Source: Candidatus Hydrogenedentes bacterium ADurb.Bin170 (GTDB taxonomy: Bacteria; Hydrogenedentota; Hydrogenedentia; Hydrogenedentales; CAITNO01). From it: a stretch of 42,827 bases of DNA. Numbering within the stretch: the first letter of the stretch is position 1; each line of letters opens with the position of its first letter. Under the pieces are notes generated by a model. It saw only the letters and a program-made list of their open reading frames with translations. It searched no databases and was not told the origin of the DNA. The position numbers and the translations under genes are program-made. This document shows positions 35,089-42,827 of this stretch, piece after piece. The stretch lies in contig MWCY01000025.1 in the NCBI GenBank assembly GCA_002070275.1, forward strand, positions 1 to 42,827, written 5' to 3'.

Positions 35089-35856
35089 TTAAAAAGAGGA
35101 GGACTGCGGAGCTTTCAGGTAGAGCACGCCCATATGGGTGTTTTCGCCTGGAGCGATATACTGCTCCGGAGTTTCCAGTGTTGCGCCGGATTCCACTTTC
35201 AGACGCAGGATGAAACTTCCCGGCGGCAGATTGGGGAACACCACCTCACCCTTCTCATTGCTTTCCGCCTCTGCAGGCCACCAGGGACCGTGCACCGGGT
35301 GGAACATCATAAGTCCGACATTTTCTCCGGCGGCGGGGGTTCCGTCCGGAAGAATCAGTACCGCTTCCAACGTGCCCGCCTCCACCATCACGACTACCAG
35401 TGGATCTTTGGCATTGCCCGAGCCGGGAAGCACATCAAAAAAGTTATTCGGAAAAAAGAAAAGCTGGGGATCCCAGGCACGTAGCGCAATCTTTTCCGTT
35501 AGTGCGAAGCGGATGCTGCTGAGCCCATCCGCATCGGTCGGCTTGCCCTGTGCCAGAGGCTTGTCAAAGGCGTTTGGCGACCGCGTGGCGATGGGGAGCA
35601 TGCCCCGCAGCGGATTGCCCGCACGGTCTACCGTTTTCACGGGTGCATAAAAAACAAGGTAGGTTTCTTTGCTTTCCTGAGGCGGAGCGGCAGGCGGCGT
35701 CCGGGGCGGATCTTCTTTTTCTCTGCAGCTGCAGCCGCTGAACATGCCGACAAAAAGCAGACCTGCCAGACCGATAAACAGAAGGAGGGTTCCGGCACGG
35801 TGGAAGTGTCTTTTATGGCGTGTGTCTGTCTGAAAAGAAAAACAGAAAGGACTCAC
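35089..35856 (-). CDS. Putative lipoprotein with carboxypeptidase-regulatory-like domain
   Basis: I recognise no specific family. The 255-residue protein has a basic N-terminus and a hydrophobic segment (residues 22-40) ending FSGCSC, which can act as a lipobox after a long n-region. A Pro-rich linker follows. Residues about 65-145 contain VKTVDRAGNPLRGMLPIATRSPNAF and TDADGLSSIRFAL, and residues 155-240 contain LEAVLILPDGTPAAGENVG and NEKGEVVFPNLPPGSFILRL. These are two Ig-like modules of the carboxypeptidase-regulatory or Big_1 type. The start overlaps the stop of the MsbA-like transporter by four bases, so it may assist that exporter, but this is inference. Confidence 0.75.
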   Translation of the reverse strand: MSPFCFSFQTDTRHKRHFHRAGTLLLFIGLAGLLFVGMFSGCSCREKEDPPRTPPAAPPQESKETYLVFYAPVKTVDRAGNPLRGMLPIATRSPNAFDKPLAQGKPTDADGLSSIRFALTEKIALRAWDPQLFFFPNNFFDVLPGSGNAKDPLVVVMVEAGTLEAVLILPDGTPAAGENVGLMMFHPVHGPWWPAEAESNEKGEVVFPNLPPGSFILRLKVESGATLETPEQYIAPGENTHMGVLYLKAPQSSSF

Positions 35857-37817
35857 TGTTCGCCCTTTGAAAAATTGAATTGCGTGTCATGAAGCCGCTT
35901 ATAGGCACCGTTTAACGCCAGCAGTTCTTCCAAAGAGCCCTGCTCGATAATTTTCCCCTCGTCAAGCACAACAATGCGATCAGCCTGCTGAATGGTAGAC
36001 AGACGGTGGGCTATGACGATAGTAGTGCGCCCTTTAACAAACTGATCCAGTGCCTCCTGGATCAGCCGCTCGCTTTCCGTGTCCAGGCTGGACGTCGCCT
36101 CATCCAGAATCAGGAGCGCCGGATCTTTGATGATAGCGCGGGCAATGGCGAGGCGCTGCCGCTGTCCGCCGGAAAGAGAAGAGCCCGATTCTCCGATGAT
36201 GGTGTCGAAGCCTTCGGGCAGATCATCAATGAAAAGGTCGGCATGCGCCGCTGTCGCCGCTTCACGCACCCGTGCATCAGTGTAACAGTCACGTCCGAAA
36301 GCGATGTTGGAACGGATGCTTTCGGCAAAAAGGATGTTCTCCTGGGTTACATAGCTGATCTGTTCGCGCAGACTTTGGAACGTGGCATTCCGGATGTCTT
36401 TGCCGTCAAAGGTGATCCGCCCTCCGGTAGGGTCGTAAAAGCGGGGGAGCAGTTTGACAAAGGTGCTTTTGCCGGAACCGCTGGCACCGACCAGAGCAAT
36501 CATTTCACCGCATTTTATTTCAATGTCTATGCCGTCCAGGGCATTTTTGCTGCCGTCGTAACTGAAGGTTACATTTTCGAAACGGATGGTGTCGGTAAGC
36601 GCCGGCAATGTTTCCGCATCGGATGACTCCAGGATATCCGGAACCATGTCGATGAATTCGAAGCACCGGTCTGCGCTGGCAATGCTGGTCTGGATCATAT
36701 TGTTGACATCAGAAAGTTTTCGCACGGGATCCAGCATCATGGCAAGAGCGAAATAGAGCTGCACCAGATCACCCGCATCAAGATAGCCCGTTTCCACGCG
36801 GTGCCCGCTGACAAGGACAAAACCGATAATGCCAAGCACAAGCGTAAATTCGGTGAGCGGACCGGTGGCGGCGTGCAGTGTAATCATGCGCAGCAGAAAT
36901 TTGCGCAATCGTCCGATTTCCGCTTTCACCCGCCCGATCTCATATTCTTCCATGGTGAAACTTTTGACAATGGCGATACCCTTGATGGTCTCGTTGACCA
37001 CCGTCGCCAGTCCCGCTATTTTCTGCAGCGAACGCTTTACACTGTTCCGCATTTTTTTGCCGATACTGATCAGAAGATAAAGGACGAGAGGGAGCACGCC
37101 GATGCCGATGAGCGTCAGCTGCCAGTCCACATGCAGTGCCACGGCAAGAAACACAAGCACTTTAATGGGCTCTCGCATGAGCTTTACAAAGACACCCTGC
37201 AGACCGCTGTTGACCATAAAGATATCATTTGTAAACCGCGCCAGCACTTCTCCCGAGCTTTTCCGCTCAAAAAAGCCCACCGATTGTTTCATCAGATTGG
37301 CGTACATGGCTTCACCCAGCCCCGTTGTCACATGCGTGCCGATGGAACCTGCGAGATACTCCTGCAGAAAACGGGCGGAGCTCATGAGTATAGTCAGAAA
37401 CAACGCAAGTCCTGATGCGAAAGTGACCGCCTTCATTTTGTTTTCGCGCATCCCGTAGGAAAGGGACAGCACTCTGTCGGGCAGGGAAGAAGGCGCCCAT
37501 CCGATCATTCGGCGCATGGTATCGTTAATGCCTGCCACATCCTTTGCAAGCTTTACAGCCGGGTCTGCGGGAGAAGCGGCGCTTTCCTCAATTGCGGCGG
37601 GTGCCTCGTAAAAAGTGATGCGGATGATGGTGCCGACACTGACCAGCATGGCGCCGAAAGAAGCGGCAATGATGAGTGAGAAGAAAAGAGAAAGCAGCAG
37701 CCGGTATTTAAAATGCCACGCCAGACCTACCAGCCGGAAATAGGATGACCAGGCGGAATAGTCGGACGAGCAGTCACGCGGGGTAATGGGCAGCTTGGTG
37801 TGTGACGGAGAATTCAT
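35853..37817 (-). CDS. msbA: MsbA-like ABC transporter (fused permease and ATPase)
   Basis: The 654-residue half-transporter has six predicted membrane helices (about residues 30-360) followed by an ATPase domain. Walker A is GASGSGKST (about 441-449), the Q-loop is SYVTQENILF, the signature is SLSGGQRQR, Walker B is ALLILDEATSSLD and the H-loop is IVIAHRLST. It resembles MsbA-type lipid flippases that move lipid A-core or other lipids across the inner membrane. Between the first and second helices there is an extracytoplasmic insertion of about 75 residues (PAAIEESAASPADPAVKLAK onward) that is longer than in E. coli MsbA. A lipoprotein gene follows with a four-base overlap. The substrate is inferred, since many exporters share this layout. 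Confidence 0.85.
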   Translation of the reverse strand: MNSPSHTKLPITPRDCSSDYSAWSSYFRLVGLAWHFKYRLLLSLFFSLIIAASFGAMLVSVGTIIRITFYEAPAAIEESAASPADPAVKLAKDVAGINDTMRRMIGWAPSSLPDRVLSLSYGMRENKMKAVTFASGLALFLTILMSSARFLQEYLAGSIGTHVTTGLGEAMYANLMKQSVGFFERKSSGEVLARFTNDIFMVNSGLQGVFVKLMREPIKVLVFLAVALHVDWQLTLIGIGVLPLVLYLLISIGKKMRNSVKRSLQKIAGLATVVNETIKGIAIVKSFTMEEYEIGRVKAEIGRLRKFLLRMITLHAATGPLTEFTLVLGIIGFVLVSGHRVETGYLDAGDLVQLYFALAMMLDPVRKLSDVNNMIQTSIASADRCFEFIDMVPDILESSDAETLPALTDTIRFENVTFSYDGSKNALDGIDIEIKCGEMIALVGASGSGKSTFVKLLPRFYDPTGGRITFDGKDIRNATFQSLREQISYVTQENILFAESIRSNIAFGRDCYTDARVREAATAAHADLFIDDLPEGFDTIIGESGSSLSGGQRQRLAIARAIIKDPALLILDEATSSLDTESERLIQEALDQFVKGRTTIVIAHRLSTIQQADRIVVLDEGKIIEQGSLEELLALNGAYKRLHDTQFNFSKGEQ

Positions 37818-37852
37818 GAAGCCTTACTCTCTAGGGGGGATTGAATATACGA

Positions 37853-37882
37853 ATAGTAGCACAGCCTTTATGATTTCGGCAA
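37853..37882 (-). promoter_or_regulatory. Promoter candidate for the MsbA-like transporter
   Basis: On the minus strand TTGCCG (37882-37877) is followed after 18 bases by TACTAT (37858-37853), preceded by TGC as in an extended -10. It lies 36 bases upstream of the ATG. The same TACTAT box and spacing precede the aminotransferase. Confidence 0.5.
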
Positions 37883-38009
37883 ACCGCTTTCTTTCGCACT
37901 GCCCGCAGAAACAGGGATGCTGAAGAAAAAGGAAGTGTCTGTTTTCAGAAATTTCAGAGGTTATTTGAGAGGCAGCCGCCGGATGTTTTCTTTTACACAA
38001 GCAGGGTTT

Positions 38010-38015
38010 TATAAT
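38010..38015 (+). promoter_or_regulatory. -10 box candidate for the nucleoside-hydrolase-like/GH92 pair
   Basis: A perfect TATAAT stands 35 bases before the chosen start at 38051. No good -35 hexamer is present at 17-18 bases, only a T-rich stretch (TTTTCT at 37986-37991), so an activator may be needed. Confidence 0.45.
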
Positions 38016-38050
38016 AGGGGCTGCTCACATCCTCTATGCGGGAGTCGCTA

Positions 38051-39151
38051 ATGTTGTCCCTGAAAAAAACTGTTCCGATCCTCTTCTGTTTCTGTTTTCT
38101 TTTCGCATCTTCGGCTTGCGCGGCTGTTCCGTTGATTTATTGCAGTGATTTGTTTCACCCTCACGATGATCCGGACGATCACTTTGATCTGGCGTGTATC
38201 TATGCTATTGAAGAATTCGACCTGAAGGCGATAATTCTGGATCAGGGTCTGAAACAGAAAGAGCAGCCCGGTTTAATTCCGGTGATGCAGATGAACGCAT
38301 TGACAGGAAGAGAGGTTCCTTCCGTTTCCGGGCTGGAAAAACCGCTGGTTTCCCCGGAGGATACCGGAGAAGACCAACCAGCAAGCGCACAGGCAGGTGT
38401 CGAAACCATCCTGGCGATTCTTCGTGAAAGCCCCGAGCCGGTCACCATCATTACAGTAGGCAGCCTTCGGGATGTGGCGGCAGCTTTTAACCGGGACGCC
38501 ACATTGTTTCATCAGAAACTGAAACGTCTCTATGCATTTATCGGAAACACCGGCGGCGGTTTTCGCGAATATAATGTGAACCTTGATCTCAATGCCTATC
38601 GCTGTATCATGAATGCAGGTCTGCCGCTCTATTGGACGCCCTGTTTTGATGGCGGTCTTTGGGAAAACAATGGGCGGGCATCCTACTGGGTCTCGCCGCA
38701 TAACCAGCTGCTGGAGGGCGTGCCTGAAGCGCTGCTTAATTTTTTTATCTACATGATCGAAAAAAAAGACAGTGCTGATCCCGTTGCCGCAATTTTTGAA
38801 CCGGTTAACGAAAGAGAGAAAGAAGCCTTTCTTGCGGAAAAGCGGAACTTATGGTGCTGCGCTGTTTTTCCCCATGCCGCAGACCGCTTCTACATCTGCC
38901 GGAAAGGAAAATGTCTTGCCCTGCCGCCGCACAGTCTCCGGCAGGGAGACCTTCCTGCAGCGCCATTCAGTTATGTTCCTGTAAAAGTCCGGCTCGACGA
39001 AGAAGGCGTGGAACATTGCCCGGACCCGGACGGCACAGAAATTCTTTGCTTTCATATGACCGATCCTCAAAACTATGCCCGTCATATGACGGAGCTTTCC
39101 GTGCAGCTGCTTCACGAGCTCGCCGGCCTTATACGCACCTCCGAAAAATAA
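38051..39151 (+). CDS. Secreted nucleoside-hydrolase-like protein
   Basis: The 366-residue protein has a signal peptide (MLSLKKTVPILFCFCFLFASSACA). It then shows CSDLFHPHDDPDDHFDLACIYAI, a variant of the Asp-rich calcium and ribose motif at the N-terminus of inosine-uridine nucleoside hydrolases. The middle has VTIITVGSLRDVAAAF and GNTGGGFREYNVNLDLNAYRCIM, which correspond to the family's TNVA and E-x-N segments. The first motif lacks the standard DxDxGxDD order, so it belongs to the nucleoside-hydrolase-like side branch found in secreted proteins; the true substrate is uncertain. I chose ATG 38051 (GGAG six bases upstream). The GH92 gene starts 31 bases downstream. Confidence 0.8.
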   Translation: MLSLKKTVPILFCFCFLFASSACAAVPLIYCSDLFHPHDDPDDHFDLACIYAIEEFDLKAIILDQGLKQKEQPGLIPVMQMNALTGREVPSVSGLEKPLVSPEDTGEDQPASAQAGVETILAILRESPEPVTIITVGSLRDVAAAFNRDATLFHQKLKRLYAFIGNTGGGFREYNVNLDLNAYRCIMNAGLPLYWTPCFDGGLWENNGRASYWVSPHNQLLEGVPEALLNFFIYMIEKKDSADPVAAIFEPVNEREKEAFLAEKRNLWCCAVFPHAADRFYICRKGKCLALPPHSLRQGDLPAAPFSYVPVKVRLDEEGVEHCPDPDGTEILCFHMTDPQNYARHMTELSVQLLHELAGLIRTSEK

Positions 39152-39182
39152 TCTGCGAACAATACCTACAAGGACACCTTCC

Positions 39183-41507
39183 GTGAAAAAATGGATTCGC
39201 CGTCTGGCTGTTTTATTGCTTGCCCTGCTTTTAATCCCTCTGGCGGCACTGTCTTTTATAGTGCTCACCTATTACCGGGTCGTTCGTGCACAGCCGGGCA
39301 GCCTGCCTGTTCCGGTCTATGCCGGTCCCCTCGGCTCACAGGTAAATGTATTCAGCGGAACAGGCGGATACCCCTGGCTTTGCCCGCATAATTCTCCGGC
39401 GGCAACAGTTCCTTTCGGCATGGTGCGGCTGGCGCCTGATACAGCTTCCCTCTTTATCAAAAAACCAGCACTTAACCTTTCGGGATATTACTACGGCGAC
39501 AATAAAATATTGGGGTTCAGCCACACCCGGCTTATGGGCGCCGGAGTTGTCGAAGGAGGGAATTTCAGGATTTTGCCCACACGAAAAGAACGGATGACGG
39601 GCGGACAGCACCCGGTTATGACCCGTTTCAGCCACACCTACGAAACAGCCTTTCCCGGGTATTATGCCGTTCGCCTGCCGGAGGAGGATATTCTGGTTGA
39701 GCTCACTGCCACCGGGCACACCGGCATTCACCGGTACACCTTTCCTCCTTCTGTGCCCCCACAGATTCTTTTTGAAGCGACCAGCGCACTGGGTAAAGGG
39801 AAATGCAGAGAGAGCCATTGCCGTCTCCTTCCGGACAGTGGCGAAATCGAAGCATCAATCCGTTATTACGGCGGTTTTTCCAGCCGCTATGATGGGCTTG
39901 ATCTTTTCTGCGTCCTTCGGTTCAGCAGACCTTTTCAATCGGCTGCCCTCTGGAACGGGGATGCTCTTTATGAAGGCGGCTTTTCTGTTTCCGGCGAAAA
40001 CACAGGCGCCTGTCTCAACTTTTCTGCTGGTGAGCCCGTGGAAGTGCGACTGGGTCTTTCCAGTGTCAGCGTTGCCAATGCCCGGATGAACCTGGATGAA
40101 GAGGCAGGCACTCTGTCTTTTGAAGAAATTTACGACCGTGCCCGAAATGCCTGGGAGGAACGCTTCGGCGCAATCCGTGTTGCCGGAGGAACAGAATCAG
40201 ACCGGCGCATTTTCTTTACCGCTCTTTACAGAACTTTCCAGCTGCCAACGCAATTCAGTGATGTGAATGGTGACTATCGCGGATTTGATAAAGAGATTCA
40301 TCGCAGCGAAGGCAGACCCTACTTTACCGATATGTCTCTTTGGGACACTTTCCGTTCTGTGCATCCACTTTATAATCTTATTGCCCGGGACGAGCAGAAC
40401 AGCATGATCAGATCTTTGATCGAAATGGCAAAAATAGGGGGGAGCCTGCCCCGCTGGCCTGCCGGCTGCGGCTATTCCGGAAGTATGTTCGGGACCCCGG
40501 CCGATATGATGATTACTGAGGCGTGGCTGAAGGGTGTCCGGGACTATGATATTGAAACAGCGTGGTTTTATATGCGAAGAAGTGCGCTGGAAGGGCCGCC
40601 TGTCGATGTCCGATGTGCCCGGCGCAACGGTCTTGAATACTATCTCAAATACGGATATTGCCCCGATGATCTGATGAAGGGCTCTGTAGCCAATACACTG
40701 GAGTTTTGCTGGGCGGATTATTCCCTCTCGCTGCTGGCTGCATCTTTGGGCAAGCAAAACGATGCGGAGCTTCTGGGCAGGCATGCCCGGTTTTATCGCA
40801 ACCTGTGGAATCCGGAAACAGGGTATTTCCAGCCGAAAGACAGTGCCGGAACTTTTTCGTCCAATTTCAAACCCGATATTCTGACCTATATCGATTTTAA
40901 AGAAGAATATACCCGTGCTTTTGTGGAAGGAAGTGCTATGCAATGGCGCTGGGGCGTGCCTTTCGATGGCGATGATCTGGTCAGACTCCTGGGCGGTGCA
41001 GAGTCCTTTGTAAAAGAGCTGGAAAAGTACATGGAAGGCGTGAATCCGAAATTGGGTGACTGGAATCCCGGGCCCTATTACTGGCATGGCAACGAGCCAT
41101 ATTTTCATGCGCCCTATCTTTTCCTCCATGCGGGAAGGTCCGACCTTACCCAGAAATGGGTGCGCTGGATATTGAAAAATAAGTATGCCGACAATTATGT
41201 CGGGCTCGAAGGGAACGACGACTGCGGTACTTTGTCGGCGTGGTATGTCCTGAGCGCACTCGGGCTCTATCCTGTCGCCGGTACAGACCGGTACTGGATT
41301 GGCTCACCTCTTTTTGACCGGGCGGATCTTAGACTCGATGAGGGCAGGGTGCTCACGATTACGGCAGAAAACAACACGCCGGAGAACTGTTATGTGAAGG
41401 CACTTTACCTCAACGATGAACCGCATAGCATTGATTTTCTGTACCACCATGAAATTGAAAACGGCGGCTCGCTGCGTTTTGTCATGTCGCCGACACCTGC
41501 GGAATAA
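39183..41507 (+). CDS. GH92-family alpha-mannosidase-like glycoside hydrolase, membrane-anchored
   Basis: GH92 enzymes are calcium-dependent exo-alpha-mannosidases acting on mannose-containing glycans. The 774-residue protein starts at a GTG with AAGGA eight bases upstream and has an N-terminal membrane helix (residues 7-30), so it is anchored or exported. The beta-sandwich domain has ATVPFGMVRLAPDT and GFSHTRLMGAG. The (alpha/alpha)6 barrel has RPYFTDMSLWDTFRSVHPL, EGSAMQWRWGVPFD with the probable acid E582, and GNDDCGTLSAWYVLSALG with D679 and D680 as probable base/metal residues. YWIGSPLFD closes the core. All landmarks are intact. It is probably cotranscribed with the preceding nucleoside-hydrolase-like gene. 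Confidence 0.95.
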   Translation: MKKWIRRLAVLLLALLLIPLAALSFIVLTYYRVVRAQPGSLPVPVYAGPLGSQVNVFSGTGGYPWLCPHNSPAATVPFGMVRLAPDTASLFIKKPALNLSGYYYGDNKILGFSHTRLMGAGVVEGGNFRILPTRKERMTGGQHPVMTRFSHTYETAFPGYYAVRLPEEDILVELTATGHTGIHRYTFPPSVPPQILFEATSALGKGKCRESHCRLLPDSGEIEASIRYYGGFSSRYDGLDLFCVLRFSRPFQSAALWNGDALYEGGFSVSGENTGACLNFSAGEPVEVRLGLSSVSVANARMNLDEEAGTLSFEEIYDRARNAWEERFGAIRVAGGTESDRRIFFTALYRTFQLPTQFSDVNGDYRGFDKEIHRSEGRPYFTDMSLWDTFRSVHPLYNLIARDEQNSMIRSLIEMAKIGGSLPRWPAGCGYSGSMFGTPADMMITEAWLKGVRDYDIETAWFYMRRSALEGPPVDVRCARRNGLEYYLKYGYCPDDLMKGSVANTLEFCWADYSLSLLAASLGKQNDAELLGRHARFYRNLWNPETGYFQPKDSAGTFSSNFKPDILTYIDFKEEYTRAFVEGSAMQWRWGVPFDGDDLVRLLGGAESFVKELEKYMEGVNPKLGDWNPGPYYWHGNEPYFHAPYLFLHAGRSDLTQKWVRWILKNKYADNYVGLEGNDDCGTLSAWYVLSALGLYPVAGTDRYWIGSPLFDRADLRLDEGRVLTITAENNTPENCYVKALYLNDEPHSIDFLYHHEIENGGSLRFVMSPTPAE

Positions 41508-41536
41508 AGAAGGAGTGCTTCTTCGATAGACTTTTT
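41507..41536 (+). terminator. Weak hairpin after the GH92 gene
   Basis: AAGAAG (41507-41512), a five-base loop and CTTCTT (41518-41523) form a 6-bp stem starting on the last base of the stop codon. A run of five T begins eight bases further on. The stem is weak and the T run distant, so this is only a candidate. Confidence 0.25.
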
Positions 41537-41634
41537 AAGCCTTCTACGGCCTGATTCGCACAAGAGACAACAGATTTTCTATAGGTTTCCCTTTGGAATA
41601 GAAGAGACGGTTTAGCCGAGGCGGGAAGTTTTTA

Positions 41635-41678
41635 AATTAAGGCATGATGAAGTCTTTTACAAAGATAAGCCTTTAATT
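41635..41678. repeat. Inverted repeat beyond the 3' end of the Mrr gene
   Basis: AATTAAGGC (41635-41643) and GCCTTTAATT (41669-41678) are complementary over nine base pairs with one bulged base and enclose 25 bases. It lies in the A+T-rich spacer between the GH92 and Mrr genes. No T run follows on either strand, so it is not a classic terminator. It could be a border remnant. Confidence 0.35.
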
Positions 41679-41699
41679 ATGCACTTCAAAGCAAGGGTT

Positions 41700-42620
41700 T
41701 TAGCCTGGAGTTTCCGGGTTGTTTGGCATGGCTTGCCAAAAATCTTCGTCCAGTTTTTTAATATGAATCACTTCTTCCAGCTGAACCCCCACGTCATATT
41801 TATAAAGATATTCAGCCAGTGTATTTCCATCTATCAGTATAATAGCCTTGTTGCTTAAATTCATGGCATAGTCTAAAGCACCTTGAGTAAAAGACGATGT
41901 GGTAAAAAAGACACCTTTATTCGATTGGGCGGTGGCCAAAGCGCCTACAAAGCTTTGAATTTCGTCGCGTTGCACCTTGCGCATTGGATTGTAGCGCTTG
42001 GCCTGAATATAAATCAGGCCGAAGCCAAGCACATCTTCTTTAATAATCCCGGCAATTCCATGGTCATTGGAGTAAGGTGTTACCGTACCGGATTCTTTTA
42101 CTGTATCGCCATAGCCCATTTTCTGGAGGAGCTGAACAACCAATTGCTCAAACGCTCGTGGTGTTTTCATTAATATAATATCAATCAGCTCCTGATACCG
42201 GGCTTGTCGTATTTCATAAGCTGAAGCATAGAGTTCCTCTTGAGGGGTGAGGGACTCTTCCGGTACTAGTTTTTTCTTCTTCTGTCTGATATCCATCCCA
42301 TCCCTCTCAGAGAGAGTATCTTCAATAAATTTGTTAATATCTTCCGGGAATTGCAATTTGTCTCTACCCAAATCGCTAATCTCATAAAAGCCACGTCTGG
42401 GTTTATTGAGTAGACCGGCTATATTCATACCACTGAGAGCCCAGCCGATACGATTATAAAAAATTTTGCCATTGCCGGACTCGTATTCCTCCTGAATTTC
42501 CTCTTCCGATAATTGAAAGTGCTTTGCGAGAGGGGCTTCAAAATCTCTCAGGTGTAATTGCTTGTGCTCGGTAAGAAGACGTAAAGCTGGTAAACGGATT
42601 TCATCGTGCTTAGGAATCAT
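41700..42620 (-). CDS. mrr: Mrr-family restriction protein with substituted catalytic residue
   Basis: Mrr is a type IV restriction endonuclease that cuts modified DNA. The 306-residue protein has the N-terminal winged-helix Mrr_N domain (IPKHDEIRLPALRLL, YNRIGWALSGMNIAGLLNKPRRGFYEISDLG). The C-terminal PD-(D/E)xK domain follows, with TPRAFEQLVVQLLQKMGY, SNDHGIAGII and IYIQAKRY (Q206, K208). The family has GIDG where this protein has GIAG: residue 190 is Ala (codon GCC at 42053-42051) in place of the catalytic Asp, so the nuclease may be inactive. I chose ATG 42620 because AAGGA lies seven bases upstream and Mrr proteins start there; ATGs at 42656 and 42668 are alternatives. The surrounding DNA is more A+T-rich than the rest of the window, suggesting transfer. 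Confidence 0.92.
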   Translation of the reverse strand: MIPKHDEIRLPALRLLTEHKQLHLRDFEAPLAKHFQLSEEEIQEEYESGNGKIFYNRIGWALSGMNIAGLLNKPRRGFYEISDLGRDKLQFPEDINKFIEDTLSERDGMDIRQKKKKLVPEESLTPQEELYASAYEIRQARYQELIDIILMKTPRAFEQLVVQLLQKMGYGDTVKESGTVTPYSNDHGIAGIIKEDVLGFGLIYIQAKRYNPMRKVQRDEIQSFVGALATAQSNKGVFFTTSSFTQGALDYAMNLSNKAIILIDGNTLAEYLYKYDVGVQLEEVIHIKKLDEDFWQAMPNNPETPG

Positions 42621-42802
42621 CAGGGTTCCTTCCTCTAAATGGGTTTCTTGACTCATTGTAATACACAAGCGGTTTTATATTAAATCTGTCGGCGGGCCGC
42701 GGGTTCAAATTCGAAACGCAATTATTGAGAAACAAAAAAGGAGACATTGCGGCTCTTTTCGGTAGAATAAGATTTTCAACAAAACAACCGAAGGAGTACA
42801 CA

Positions 42803-42827
42803 ATGTCCCCACACCATTTTACACAAG
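42803..42827 (+). CDS. Start of an unidentified gene, possibly a transposase (truncated by window edge)
   Basis: An ATG at 42803 preceded by a good Shine-Dalgarno (AAGGAG, 42791-42796) opens a frame reading MSPHHFTQ before the window ends. Eight residues cannot identify a protein. The short His-His-Phe/Leu-Thr opening resembles the N-termini of IS30-type transposases, which often begin with a similar motif, but this is a guess. The neighbouring Mrr gene and A+T-rich DNA would fit a mobile region. Confidence 0.3.

Larger units (their letters stand above)
37818..38050. other. Divergent promoter region between msbA-like gene and nucleoside-hydrolase-like gene
   Basis: The 233-base spacer holds no gene. 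It contains a minus-strand promoter candidate at 37853-37882 and a plus-strand -10 box at 38010-38015. No operator-like dyad was noticed. Confidence 0.6.

Noticed and set aside
40197-41129. 310-codon frame antisense to the GH92 gene
   Set aside because: GH92 catalytic motifs lie on the plus strand here; the antisense frame shows no family motifs.
42660-42715. tRNA gene upstream of mrr (GGTTCAAAT T-loop)
   Set aside because: The bases flanking the T-loop do not pair, the anticodon arm has the wrong length, and no acceptor stem can be formed. At most a remnant.

Overview
The window comes from the chromosome of a Gram-negative (diderm) bacterium of moderately high G+C. The evidence is an LPS export set (LptA, LptB, LptC and an MsbA-type ABC transporter), lipoproteins with lipoboxes, a Tat-signal phosphodiesterase and Shine-Dalgarno-led genes. 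Type III pantothenate kinase, a PTR1-like pteridine reductase, a GH92 mannosidase, FG-GAP and DUF5011 surface proteins and several secreted phosphoesterases would fit a heterotroph of a less-studied phylum (PVC-group, Hydrogenedentota or Sumerlaeota type). The sequence alone does not fix the taxon.

Layout. 1-3263 (minus): a large secreted multidomain surface protein whose C-terminus lies outside the window. 3264-3926: a gene-free stretch with a promoter candidate. 3927-10636 (plus): aminotransferase, HtpG, M32 carboxypeptidase and ThiC. 10652-13469 (minus): the three-gene proton-translocating transhydrogenase pntAa-pntAb-pntB, separated by a strong terminator (13535-13580) from the genes upstream of it. 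13617-18693 (minus): three extracytoplasmic phosphoesterase-type proteins (metallophosphatase, membrane-anchored PHP protein, Tat-exported phosphodiesterase). 18755-30418 (minus): a compact run nadC-coaX-lptC-lptA-lptB-polyprenyl synthase-glycosyltransferase/TPR-pteridine reductase-folB-folK-folE-mnmG. Many of its junctions overlap by a few bases, so most of it is probably one operon joining NAD, CoA and folate synthesis with envelope assembly. 30609-35064 (plus): FG-GAP lipoprotein, CoaE, CysS. 35089-37817 (minus): MsbA-like transporter followed by a small lipoprotein. 38051-41507 (plus): a secreted nucleoside-hydrolase-like protein and a GH92 glycosidase. 41700-42620 (minus): an Mrr-type restriction protein in visibly more A+T-rich DNA. 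At the right edge the first codons of another gene, possibly a transposase, run out of the window.

Three observations stand out. The nadC-coaX spacer can fold into two mutually exclusive hairpins, one of which covers the only Shine-Dalgarno-like sequence of coaX, as a riboswitch or other cis-regulatory RNA would. The Mrr protein has alanine where the family has its catalytic aspartate. The short-chain dehydrogenase in the folate cluster carries the Asp-Tyr-Lys catalytic set and TGxxxRxG motif of pteridine reductases, and may replace dihydrofolate reductase. Promoter candidates with a TTG-type -35, an exactly 18-base spacer and a TACTAT-like -10 recur in the window.
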